Below, in pieces: positions 47,703 to 59,199 of a stretch of DNA of 64,000 nucleotides. Both the position numbers and the translations under genes were made by a program. The DNA comes from Branchiostoma lanceolatum (lineage: Eukaryota; Chordata; Leptocardii; Amphioxiformes; Branchiostomatidae): assembly GCF_035083965.1 (NCBI RefSeq), contig NC_089738.1:18130734-18194733 (forward strand), read 5' to 3'. Every line of letters starts with the position of its first letter. Position 1 is the first letter of the stretch. The notes beneath the pieces were generated by a model that did no database searches, was not told the origin of the DNA, and saw only the letters and a list, made by a program, of their open reading frames with translations.

Positions 47703-50181
47703 ATGGCTAAGAGGGGAGCTGTGAACAACTACCCCGAGGCTCCAGACGGCGGCTGGGGCTGGCTCATCGTCCTGGGCAGCTTCCTGACTCACGTGTTCAT
47801 CGTTGGGACGTTCAAGTCTTTCGGAGTGTTCTTCCCGTACTTACAGGAGGCGTTTGGGCAGGACGCTGCTGCCACGGCGTGGGTTAGCTCCATCATGGGG
47901 TCCGTCATGCTGTTTGGATGTACGTACAGATTATACGTTACATTTTCGTTTATGAACTTCTCATATATATCTATGGAGTCATCAGTCACTTATTGGCTGG
48001 CAGAATAGGCATTAAAGATTCCTGTTTTCCTATGATATCCTCAAGAGAATTGACACTAGATTTTGAATTTCAAAATCATAGATTTCTCTTGCCAAGCCAA
48101 CGTTGATCCGATACCAATCGCTATTTCTTCTGCAGAAGAAGAATGACAATCACTTTTCATACAGAATGTTCGAGTGCAGAAGTGTGATATAGTAGGAGAC
48201 TGGATTATCCACTTTTGATGATGTATATATAATTATGTATATTCCTCATGTTGGGAGTAATCATAGTACAACTCTAAACTTTCTTCCAACACAAAGGTAT
48301 AAAATGGATCAATTTTTTCAAGTATTAATAAAGACCCCCGGGGTCGACCGATGATGATGCTGATGCTGATGATGCTGATGATGATGTTGATGGTGCTGCT
48401 GATGAATAAAGAAGAGGGTGACGGTGGTCGTTGAAAATTTGATCCGTGTATACCTTTTTGTTGGAAGAACTTTAGCATTGTATTATGTGTATCCCTGCCC
48501 TCTTCAAACAGCCTTGCCTGCGGGCGCCCTGTGTAACGTGTTCGGCTGCAGGGCGGTGGTGATGACGGGGAGTCTGCTGGCCGCCACAGGTCTCCTCTCC
48601 AGCATGTTCGTCACCAGCCTAGCTGTCATGAACCTCACGGCTGGCTTCATTACAGGTAAATTCCCCTGCCAATCCCCGAAAATGGCAGCAAACTAAATTC
48701 CCACCCTTCTTGAACGCGATGTGCACAAATAAGCACCATCAGCAGTTATGCATTAATAGACACACTATGTCCATTACAATGGGAAGGTCTGTCTGTGCTG
48801 ATGATTTAGAAAGCAGAGTAGCTCCCGATGATGCCAAAGCAAAGATAACATGCATGGTGGAAATACAAGTATGCAAATCTGTAACATATTAGAACTTTAC
48901 AAAACTTTGTGTTGCTTCTCACAGGTCTTGGTATGTCGTTCATGTACACGCCTTGCATCACCACGGTGGGGAGATACTTCAAGAGAAGACTGGCGCTTGC
49001 CAATGGAATTGGCATATCAGGATCCGGACTTGGAGCCTTCGCCCTCCCCCCTGTGTTTCAGCTGCTCATTGACAACTACGGGTGGAGGGGTTCTCTCTTT
49101 GTCGTGGCAGGAGTCACCTTGCAAGGCTGTGTGATCGGTGCCTTGTTACGACCGATAAACCTAAAAGCAGACACACAAGAAAAGAAAAACACTCACCTTG
49201 CTGATGTACAGTCTTCAAGGAAAACGAACCACGGACTGATAGCACGTCTGTACGACGTTCTAGGTCTCTCACTGTTCAAAATGCCGTATTTCACGATCTT
49301 TAATATCATCATGATGTTTCTGGTAGTTGGATTTGGTATTCCGTTTGTTCATCTGGTAAAGCATGCGAGAAACATGGGACTGGAGCCACAGCAAGCTGCG
49401 TTCCTGTCCTCGGTGGTCGGCATTGCCGATTGCGTGGCTAGAATCGGGTACGGCTGGTTCTCTAACCTGAACCTGTATCCTCTTCTCCGCGGGTTCGTGG
49501 TGTGCAGTCTTTGCCTCGGGTTGAGCCTGATGTTCTTGCCGTTTGCACAAACGTACCCGTCGATGGTAGTCTGCTGCCTTTTTATCGGGGCATCCATGGG
49601 TTGTTTGTCGACAATGACCGCGGTGTTTCTGGCGGAGTTCTGTGGAGTGAAGAGACTGGCGAGTGCTGTCGGGATCGCCTTCGGTGTCCGCGGGTTCTCC
49701 ATGCTCTTTGGCCCGCCACTAGCAGGTAACACCAACTGTACATGTTGTAACTTGAGATATCATTCTAGCTAGTTTAGAATTTACATACTGAAAGTATTAT
49801 CAGAGGGAATACTCTAGACTCTTCAAATGCTCACAAAAGTAGTTTTATGCCAGGTAACGTTAGTAATGTTGTATCTATCACTCTACAAACTACATTATGT
49901 TCGTCCTGTTGTAATTTTTTTTTCTTTGATACGTAGGTTATCTGTATGACGTAACTGGGAACTACAACGTGTCGTTCTACTTCGCTGGGGGTGCTGTCCT
50001 GTGCAGCACCATCATGGCGTCAGCCCTCGAGGCCCATCGCACAAGGAGCGTGCAACGTCAGAACGTCGACAAGCTGGGATTGGAAAACGCGTGTAGAAAA
50101 TCACCTTCCAAGGACATGGTTGAGGACAAAGACGCTGATGACAGCAAAGGTTGCCTTATCAGTCGCGAGACAAGTGTATGA
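47703..50181 (+). CDS. SLC16 monocarboxylate-transporter-like protein 3
   Basis: Four coding exons: 47703-47919, 48512-48655, 48925-49725 and 49937-50181; all the same lengths as gene 1; 468 residues. It has APDGGWGW, YFKRRLALANGIGISGSGLG, helix 8 GIADCVARIGYGWFSN, and the C-terminus SRETSV. An in-frame ATG lies upstream at 47619, but an acceptor ends at 47676 (GTCACAG), so the ATG at 47703 is chosen. Close to gene 2 through exons 2 and 3; exon 2 of genes 1, 2 and 3 is nearly identical in DNA, suggesting recent duplication or gene conversion. It is tail-to-tail with gene 4, 785 bp apart. Confidence 0.93.
48335..48415 (+). mobile_element. LINE 3' terminus with (GATGAT)n tail
   Basis: GACCCCCGGGGTCGACCGAT followed by GATGATGCTGATGCTGATG repeats matches the tail type at 23875-23900 (CCCCCCGTCGACAGATGATG). 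Only the last few dozen bases are recognisable. Confidence 0.45.
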
Positions 50182-50639
50182 AGCGGAAAAAGTTATTTTA
50201 GAGCTTCTTACCTCCTTTGATAAGGGTATGTCAAGTGTTCCATGCGACAAATGATTTTCAAACAATTTGTATTCATAGAAATGTCTAGCATGATGTCAAA
50301 ATCATATATGTGAATAAGATGAAATGAATAATCCAATTCATGTAATGAAAAAAAATTAAAAAATGTCAAAATGACATAAGTGCACTCTTCGTCTTAAAAG
50401 CAAGATAATTTAAGTGAAGTTTTTATTTTTCTGGTACCATCGATTCCAAAATCGCATGTGATGATCAAAATATTTTTTGGCACAAAAAGTCCTCTTACAA
50501 AATACATTAGTTACCTAACTGTAAGAATACGCAAAAGCACTCATGTTCCATCTGCCTTCAAACTCCTCTTCTTGAGGTCGGAATGATGACACAATTATAT
50601 CTTAAGCAATAGAACTGGGGGTCGACTGATATAGATTAC

Positions 50640-50890
50640 CTCTCTTCGTGATTAAAAGCCAATTGTTCATCAAGTTTCTCTGTTTCTTTCTCACTCTTTG
50701 TGTGTGTGTATGTGTATGTGTGTGTGTGTTTGTGTGTGTGTATGTGTATGTGTGTGTGTTTGTGTGTGTATGTGTGTGTGTGCGTGTTCATGTGCGTGTG
50801 CGTGTTTGTACTTTGAACAGCATAACTCAGGAAGCTATCAGTCGATAGCAACGATATTTGAAATGAGACAAGCCAAGTTTTATTCCAAGT
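50640..50890. repeat. (TG)n-bearing dispersed repeat
   Basis: A long interrupted TGTGTG tract (50697-50805) followed by AGCATAACTCAGGAAGCTAT and ATATTTGAAATGAGAC, the same arrangement as at 32.17-32.28 kb. It lies between the convergent genes 3 and 4. Confidence 0.7.
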
Positions 50891-50965
50891 TTAAAAAAAA
50901 AAGATTGTCCTTCTCCCAACCTGGACGTTACAAATTTCAGCATGTTTTCTTGCTTTTATCATCAC

Positions 50966-53900
50966 TCAGACAGTGGTTTCCATGTCAATAAATGGTGAGA
51001 AAATCTCTGATGTCAAAATGTCTGAATCATTTTCTGGCTCGTCAATGTTGTCAGTCTGTTTCATCACTCGGTAATCTTTCTCCACATCGTCTACGGGATC
51101 CGAGAGCTGGCCCTTCCCGGCGGTGACGGTCCTGTAGATCTCCAGGGGGAGTAGCAGCAGCAGGCTCAAGAGCACCAGCCCGCCAGACACGAAGAACGAC
51201 ACTTTGTAGTTTCCCGTTACGTCGAACAGGCGACCTGGAGTGAAATATGCGTAAAAAATTTTGAGACACTGTCGTCCAAGTGGCACACTCATGTATAGCG
51301 AAATGACCTAGAGGGGAATTTGAACATGCATTGAGAGCTAACCATCATCGTCAGAAATATGAAATTGATCATTTGTGATTAATGATTCTGTTGCCTTATT
51401 GAGAGATAGAGAGGAGGGATGAAGAGAAAGAGGAAGAAAGAGAAAAGGGAGGGAGAGAGAGAGAGATGTGATAAGGTTTGTTATAAGTTGTCTTGTTCAA
51501 TTATACATATGTAGCCTCATTATACCCAGTGGTACAGAGATACCAGGCCGAGTCTTTACCTGCCATGGGTGGTCCAAAGAGCAGCGCCAGGCCTGTGACG
51601 GTGTAGCAAAGGCCGATGGCACTTCCAAGTTTCTTCACTCCGCAAATGTCCGCGAGTATCACCGCCACTTGGCAGGCGCAGCAGCCCTGGAAGAGCCCGA
51701 AGAAGAGGCAGTACGCCACTAGGCTGGGATAGGTGCGGGCGAACGGGACAAAAATGTGGCAGAGTCCGAAGCCTGCGACACAGACTGTGTATCCCCTCAT
51801 CCGAACAAACAGGCCTGAATCCGACAGCCAGCCGTACCCGATTCTGGACAACATGTCCGTGATGCCGATGACAGAAACTAGGAAAGCCGCAGGTTGAGGC
51901 TCAATCCCGAGGTCTCTCGCGTGTGCTACCAGGTGGACGAATGGTACAAACGCACCGAAACCGAAGAGGACCTGGCAAACTGAGAATGCGGCAAAGTACG
52001 GGTCCTTTAAAAGATAGAGCCCGAAGGTGTTTGACACACGGTTACACAGCCCAATTGCTTGTTCTTCATGATCACTTTCCTGGTTTTCGACCTTTACTGG
52101 TCTGAGAGTGCTTTTCAAGTGCAGCGGTCTCAACAGCGCTCCGAACACGCTCCCATTCAGCACGATCCCTGCGAAAATCAGCAGCGCGTTTTTCCAGCCG
52201 TAGTTGTCGATGAGGAGTTGGAAGATGGGCGGGAAGGCGAAGACGCCGACGCCTGCGCCGGAGAGGCCGATACCCGTGGCGAGGGAGCGTCGTCTGCTGA
52301 AGTACAGCCCCACCATGGTTATACACGGGGTGTACATCAGGGAGAACCCAAGGCCTGCAACATAACAGGCACATCAAAACGTTACAAATCTGTAACTTTT
52401 GATGATATAACGTTATGTAGTTGTTTTTTTTTAAAACGGGAATGCCATTAAATCTGAGATTTAGGCCGTTCAGGTCCTAAATCCTATTTGTAGGTCTTTA
52501 TCAAGTCGGGGTGGTTGGGGGAAATTGTGATATCCAATCTTTGCTTACTTAGAGCAGCAAAACACAGTGACATGGCAGATACCCCGAGAGGACCCTCACA
52601 TGTCTGTGACGTACTTGTAAACAAACCTGAGGTGACGTTTGCATATTTGACTTACACATTTGTGACGTATCTGTGAACAGACACCGATGGTGACATTCAT
52701 ATGTGTGATGCACGTGTGTGTAACGTACTTGTAACCAATCCCGTAATGACACACGTACATGTTTTCTGTGTACACGTGAGTATGTGACGTACCTGTAACC
52801 AAACCCGTGGTGACGTGAATGTTTTGATGTACGTGTTTGTGACGTATCCATGTATGACGTACCTGTAACCAAGCCCGTGGTGACGTACATGGTTGCCATG
52901 GAAGTGACGAACATGCTGGAGATGAGACCGGTCGCTGCCACCAGACTCCCCGCCATCACCACCGGTCTGCAGCCGAACCGGTTCCCCAAGGCTCCGGCTA
53001 CACCGGCTGGGAGGACAGGAGAGAAATATTTCGAAATTTTCCCTAATTCCAGTTGTTCATGTATTGATGATAAAAGAAATCAATTGTTTGCAGAAGCGTG
53101 CAAGATATATCATTGCTTTCCCACCATTACTGATGAAGAGAGAACAATTCTACTTTTAAAATCAAGGAACCCATATGTTATTGAAGAAGTGGGCAATTTC
53201 GACTTCCACTGCCTTCAACGAAGCTGTTAGACCCAACAGAAGTAGATCTAGATCTTAGTACTTTACTTTATTAGTATCTTAGTACACATGTATCACATGT
53301 TAACATCCCTGTACTTATTATCTTTATCTGTCACTACATGTATTTTGGGATTAGCTTTCGGGTATGTATTTGCAAATAAACGATTATCACAGTAGGTAAT
53401 AAGTGGTAAGCATAGTAAGCAATGCGCGGTAATACATGGCATATCCCAGTGGAAATATTGTATTTCCCTCTTCTAGGCGGGTTCTTGTCACCTGCTTCTT
53501 CTGCTTGTAAGAGAACGAACATCTTTGGTAGCGGACGCCTTATTTTTATTTTAGACTGAAGAACGTAGTGTAACGGCAGCTTGGTACAATACCTCCTGGT
53601 ATATTCTTAATTCTTTATTATTATATATCAGGCTTTACTACCGTAATTGAGGAGGTTGCCTATAGATATAATTGGGAACTACATCAACGGTATTGATATT
53701 ACATTTTACAATTACTCTTAGTTTTGACAATAGAACAAGCTGGCAAAGGAAACACTTGAACTTTATGTAACTGTACTTTTTAAGATTATTTGTTATGATA
53801 TTTCTCAATGTTTGTGGATTATGAAGCATAATCGCAGCATCCAAACATGGGAGAATTGCAGCTTTGTGAGTTAGGATGGGAAACACTAAGACTCACATCC

Positions 53901-54107
53901 AAAGAAGACCACGGCCCCTTGTATGGAGCTAACCCAAGACGTGTTCGCGGCGTCTTCGTCGAACTCCTCCCGGAAGTACGGAAAGAAGACGCCGAACGAC
54001 TTCAAGCCGCCGACGACAAAGACGTGCGACAAGAAGCTGCTCAGAACTACCATCCAGCCCCAACCGCCGTCTGGCGGCGCGTCGTAGTACTGCAAACGCT
54101 TCATCAC
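50966..54107 (-). CDS. SLC16 monocarboxylate-transporter-like protein 4
   Basis: Four coding exons: 54107-53897, 53006-52863, 52354-51560 and 51234-50966; 472 residues. It is more diverged than genes 1-3 but has identical intron phases (1, 1, 1). Motifs: [28 protein letters not shown]; helix 8 [16 protein letters not shown] with D-x3-[16 protein letters not shown] before helix 12. The tail is longer and acidic ([12 protein letters not shown]) and ends METTV, again a class I PDZ ligand. An acceptor (54121-54123) is 13 nt upstream of ATG. Intron 2 starts with an array that copies the donor region five times. Confidence 0.93.
52605..52875. repeat. array of exon 2 donor copies in SLC16 gene 4
   Basis: The minus-strand exon end GGTTACAG|GTACGTCA recurs with donor positions near 52857 (real), 52787, 52723, 52665 and 52610. 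Spacing is 55-70 bp. The copies near 52787 and 52723 keep a GTACGT donor and preceding GGTTACAG or GGTTACAA sequence. Confidence 0.8.
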
Positions 54108-54149
54108 GGATCGTTGAAGCCTACATATGGGAAGGAAAACGCAATGTAA

Positions 54150-55599
54150 TTTACATTAGGCAGTTCCAAACGTTTAAACTGAGTGTGAATGTTAATCTTC
54201 CTCTTGTAGAAATAAAGAGGCCAACGTTATGCCCCGATGTGTGAGGGCCAAGTTTTCACTCCCAAAATGCAGCGTTTAGTTGCCAGCTTTGAACAGATTA
54301 AGTGTGCTGTTCACCTTTACAGTTTGGTTGTGAGTTTACCTGTTAGAAGGCTCTAGTCGAATCGTCAAAGGTAAGAAATGGCAGAGATCCAGGAGTGGTC
54401 AATGTACATGTGTAGTTTTTGTACACGTGTTGAAGGTGTGCAAAGGTTGAAGGGCCGGGAGTATGGGCGGGGAACGTTCACGCATTTTCCAGTGGCATGG
54501 CTACTTTTATTACCTCGCCTTGTAGTGACTATATATATATTCAACGGTGTTTTTGTAAATTGTTTATGAAAAATATCTAGAATAAAGAACGCTAATGCGT
54601 CTTCTCACTCGGAACATCCGCACGTCTATACATTTCATGGTCAAAGTTTTCTTCCTTTTTTTTACCACAACGACTGAGACATCGCTTTCTACTAGCTCCA
54701 CATGCCACATCTTATCAGTAAAATGTGCTTATGTGAACCAAGTACGTAATCATGATAATACAGAAGCTCTGACCTGGAACCATGTGCACGCCTGCCCTTT
54801 AGATCCCTGCTGGCGATCCTCTCGCCAAATGGACAATAAGGTCAACTTTGGGTCAAGGTCTGGATGTCTAACAGTTAACTGGGGGCTCAAAACATGGATA
54901 TATACGAGGCCATGAACGTTGATATGCAGCACGTATAACGGGGTCTGTGGTCTGATATTTAGAGGTACACACAGAGTGGAACAGATCTAATCTGAGATAG
55001 AAGACCAAACTTAAGGTGATTAGTTAGAGGGATCAAAAGGCGATAACTGGCATTTGATACAGGTATTGGCTTAAATTAAACCAAGTGACGACATGTCTTT
55101 TTGTAATAGAGAAAAAAGACAGAAAAGACTAAACATATAATGCCTGGGCGCCCTGAAATGTACTATGTGGTTATGTAGGGGTTTAAAAAGTCAGTACTGG
55201 TAGAGGCGAGCCCCTAACACAGCCTCGTAGCAAGAAAATCGAAAACAAGATAAAGGTCATTCGGCATGTGGGTTAATGTATAACTAGTGACGTATTCATC
55301 GTTTGTTCGTGACCGGGCGCTCACATAAAAGGTTACCGTTGTTATTTTTACCTTTACGGAATGGATATTGTTTTTGCTCCGGTTCGTCTTCTTCAAACAA
55401 ATGAAATACGCCTTATAGTATTCGATTACATGATCTAGCAAGTGGCAGGACAGAGCTTGAGGGGTTGGTCACAATAGTATATGAACGTGTTTGGGTAAGA
55501 ATTAACAGATGAGTACTTTGTTAGGCTAGACCATATGTTAGTAAACATGTATATGCTTTCAAATTTTACCTTTCTGGAATGTTATCATTTTAAGTTGGA
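54150..55599. other. non-coding region beyond SLC16 gene 4
   Basis: It probably holds the gene 4 promoter. 55300-55570 (TTACCTTTACGGAATGG...ATATTGTTTTTGCT; TTAGGCTAGACCATATG) resembles the NNMT upstream flank near 26200-26480. No coding exon is seen. Confidence 0.45.
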
Positions 55600-55830
55600 C
55601 TTAAAATCAACGCGGGACCTTGTAACAAAAAGACGCCGTGAGCTAATCGTACGAACACCGAGAGGTACCCCACCCCAAACACACACATCAGTACCCGGCA
55701 CTCTACCGGGAGAAATGTGTGGTGGCTTCGGAACCCGGTCGGGACTACATCCCCTAGGGCACCGGCGCAATTGGGCCCTGAGCATTACACCGACCAGCAT
55801 ATAACCAGTGATGGTAGCGTATTCTATCCT
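55595..55830. repeat. dispersed repeat with coding-like frame (copy 1)
   Basis: ACTTAAAATCAACGCGGGAC at the start matches, inverted, 62990-63010. Translation gives LKSTRDLVTKRRRELIVRTP; the other copy gives LKSTRDLVTNMCCELIVRTR. Shared amino acids despite base differences suggest a decayed coding transposon. Family not recognised. Confidence 0.55.
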
Positions 55831-56189
55831 GACCGTCACGCTAACAGTGCACAGAGAGCAAAGCTAATAAAAGCGGGGGGCTGGGTTGACATTTGGACAC
55901 GGCTGTAATGGACCATTTGCATGCAGCCACTGCCGCTCCCCCAACCGTAGTCAGACAAACGTGTCATGTATTCCCTCCGCCTGAAGGGAGAACCAATAAC
56001 ACAGGTCCGCACCACGCCCCTGGCCGCAACCTTTTTGATAGTTACTTTACTGCACCTATACGCAAAAGGTTATGTATTAGAGAATGTTATATAATCTGAG
56101 AATCTAATATACTCCGTACATCTATTTAATATACATTTCATATGTTTTGTAGAAAACGTTATGAAAGTCACTGTTTTAATGTGACATCT

Positions 56190-56862
56190 CCCTCCCCATG
56201 CAAAAATGAGCTGTTTCTCTTCAAATTTGCCTTTCAACAGCCTTGCAAATCTTGACGTTTACTGAAATATTTCTTTGTCTATTTTTTCTGCCAACGTAGT
56301 GTGGTAGTCTGAGACGAACGGGAATCCAATAAAAACTGTTCCGCTCAGAGCCCGGTGTCGGGGTGACTGATTTTCCAGAGGTCGCGTCATTATTCCGGGT
56401 TTATCATCGTAAGTACGCTTCTACTGTCGTGACTGCCTTAGGAATGGGCAGACCCACTTAAAAACGGAGGGGCAGTAAAAGTTTGATAAAACTAGAAATA
56501 GGACATTTGCGAGCAGGGACTGCATTTTTCACTCCATCTCCCTCACCATGCACAAATGGACAGTTCCTCTGCAATTTTGCCTTTCACCATACTTTGCGAT
56601 GTTTACTGGAAATATCTCATTACCTCTTTTGTCAGCCAAGGTAGTGTGTTGTTATCTGCGATTACAGTCAGGCTGTGAGTCAGGCCCATGCGAACGAATA
56701 TCCACTCATCAGAGCCTGGGGTTGGAGGACTGATTTTCCAGCGGTCGCGTCATTATTGAAATCATTATTCCGGTTTTATCATCGTAAGTACGCTTCTACT
56801 GTCGTGACTGCCTGCGGTATGTACATCCCCACTTCAAGCCGGAGGGCAGTTAAAATATAATG
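56190..56862. repeat. tandem duplication of about 340 bp
   Basis: 56190-56480 and 56540-56862 align: both contain CTCCCTC(C/A)CCATGCA(A/C)AAATG, GTTTACTG...AATAT and TTATCATCGTAAGTACGCTTCTACTGTCGTGACTGCCT. Non-coding, origin unknown. Confidence 0.75.
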
Positions 56863-56884
56863 AAATGAAAATGGGCCGACGCAA

Positions 56885-57208
56885 CTACATCTTCTGCTCG
56901 CAGAGAGGGGTCAGGAGGAGGTCATCGTTAGGTTTGATGTCTTCCAGGCTGGCAGGTGCGGCTCCTGCGTTTTGCTGACCTTGCAGTTTCATCCAGGCAG
57001 TCAGAATCATGATATCGACTTCTTCTTTTGCCCATCTCAATTGAGCTGAAGCATTATGCTTTTCCAAGTATCTAGTCGTATCGAATCGAGCTACAGGTTG
57101 CTTTTTTATATTTCTCTGATCATGACATACTGCCCTCCACCGAACTGGCCCTCGGGCAAGATAAACATTTAGTACATTTTTATCAGGATATGGAGAATAA
57201 CTAGCCAT
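56885..57208 (-). CDS. hypothetical protein, single exon
   Basis: A 107-codon frame with a good Kozak start (TCCCATGGC). It begins MASYSPYPDKNVLNVYLARG and ends PLCEQKM. It is rich in charged residues, with a possible helix LRWAKEEVDIMILTAWMKLQ and no signal peptide or membrane segment. I recognise no family. Length and composition make it the best reading frame right of 55 kb, but there is no homologue or splice support; a transposon-derived ORF is possible. Confidence 0.35.
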   Translation of the reverse strand: MASYSPYPDKNVLNVYLARGPVRWRAVCHDQRNIKKQPVARFDTTRYLEKHNASAQLRWAKEEVDIMILTAWMKLQGQQNAGAAPASLEDIKPNDDLLLTPLCEQKM

Positions 57209-57905
57209 GGGAGTTCATTCGGCTTATTTCTGCCAGATTTCGATCATCAATTTTAGCCCTAGATTCTAAAATAAGTCTTGTTTAATGCTTGGCGGGTTTT
57301 GCACCAATCAGAGCAATATGATTGTAACTCAATTCGATACTACTAGCTTCACCATACATTCGGGAAGATTTCGGACCGTAGGGAAGAGAAATTAGAATGC
57401 GTGTTCCATACGCTGTGTAAAATCATAGGCGGAGGTTGTAATTGCAATGGTTGTTCACACACTGAAAAATGCCTTGGCCAGTAAATGTAATCAATACACC
57501 GCAAAAAGGTAAGGAATAAATTGACAAACAAACATCTGATGCACAGTAACCTCCATTAACATTAATCCGCTGGGTTACATAAATCCGGTAACTTTAAAAC
57601 ACAGTTGGTTGAGAGATCTCTAGTGCAGCACCCTTCAGGTATGCACAGGTTAGATATACAGGAGTGCATTATACTGGGGGACGCTGAGTTGGAGATCTGT
57701 TTGGACGTATCTTTTCAGGGTGGCGGACTTATGTACCCTGGTGGAATTATATAAGTAGATGTTAGACTTTTCCTGTATTTTTGCCATGCCCTTGCAGACA
57801 CAGACATTAGCCAGCGACAGCAATTAGCACTGATGTCCACTTATCCCAGATAATCGCAGAAGAGCCCTGCGTGCTACACGGGGTTAAATGGGCTTATTGA
57901 TTTCG

Positions 57906-58088
57906 TTAGTAGTCACGTGAGAGGGTAGACACGGAGCTCGAGCTGAATTTACCCTTCAAGAGAGGCTTTAAAAGTTCATCTTCCGTCGCTAGTCTTTGAA
58001 CATTCGTTTCTTTACATTTGGAGGACGCTAGCAATTGGGTAAATTCAATCAATTCTAAATCCATGCATTCATTGTATATTTCAGGCAC
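57906..58088 (-). CDS. possible last coding exon of an unknown gene
   Basis: After an AG at about 58100 (GATATAG|GC) the frame reads HVPEIYNECMDLELIEFTQL, then LASSKCKETNVQRLATEDEL and ends VSTLSRDY-stop. Acidic-basic alternation and serine-rich end look protein-like. No family is recognised and no upstream partner exon was found in the remaining window. Confidence 0.3.
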   Translation of the reverse strand: MPEIYNECMDLELIEFTQLLASSKCKETNVQRLATEDELLKPLLKGKFSSSSVSTLSRDY

Positions 58089-58833
58089 ATGGCCTATATC
58101 ATAACATTAAAACAAAATACTAATGTGGATACAGATACTTATATCATATATAAAAGTACATACACAGTAATGGTTAGATTATAGCAAATTATTTGATCGA
58201 TGTAATGCTGCCAGACAGCACTAAGTGGGCTGTGAAATAACGTCTTGTGGTGCCATGCAGATATGCAGATCTTGGTACATTGGTCTGAGTGGATCATCAA
58301 CTTTATAATAGCGAAAGTTATATATCATTTTAACATGTTATTATCTAAAGCGTCTATACAAAGGGCAGAAGCAATCAGACAAGATTTCGTTCTAGTTTAT
58401 TGGACCATATCAGTCCGACAAGTTTGAAGCTGACGCAACAAAAATATATCTGACATTTCTATTGCCATCTTCATGAGATCAACGAAAACCGGTGCGTTAT
58501 AACCTTATAATAAACGTATCTCCATAAATCCACAGTAATGTCTGCCGGGACTTAAGTTGATAGAGGGAACTGGTTTAGTGAATATTATCCTGTCTAGTAG
58601 TCTACCATGGTAGACCTATCAAGTCCCCTCAGACAGTTATGTACCAATAGTCTACGAGGAGATTCTCAGAAGAGGCCTAAAAAATGACAAACGTAGCCCA
58701 CCCGGTACATATTCAGTACACTATCATACAATGATAGCTTGATGTCTCTTGATCGTTTGTAAATATCATGTTCTATGAACCAGGTGGGACATCATGATTC
58801 CATGGCTCTTTATGTAAATTTAGGCAAACTTGA

Positions 58834-58925
58834 TACCCTGAGTACCAGCCTCCGTAGTGACCATTGGCTCAGAAAAAGCGATTTTTCTGAGCCAGCGGTC
58901 ACTACGGAGGCTGGTACTCAGGCTA
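58834..58925. mobile_element. 92-bp hairpin MITE (TAGCCTGAGTACCAGCC)
   Basis: Arms 58837-58877 and 58882-58922 are inverted repeats: CCTGAGTACCAGCCTCCGTA at the left and TACGGAGGCTGGTACTCAGG at the right, with only one or two mismatches and a loop of about 4 nt. Flanks AGGCAAACT and AGGCAAATA suggest a worn 9-bp target duplication. Confidence 0.8.
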
Positions 58926-59199
58926 AGGCAAATATGCCTGGAATTGAAAATAAAGTAGCATAGCTTGTGTAATGCTAGTCCAAATGATGACGTCAACCTT
59001 AGTGAAAGTCACAGGCGGCAGGAGTGTGCACGATCCAGTTCAATAAACAGAACACAGTTTGCCCCGGGGTCACCTCCGCATTCCAGGGGTCAAAAGGATC
59101 GAGTGACTGTTCGGTCGAACGTTTTGGTGTCAAAGTTCAAGGTCAGCGACAGGCTTTTAATACATAATTCATTCACATTCGTACTGTTCCACATCTGGG

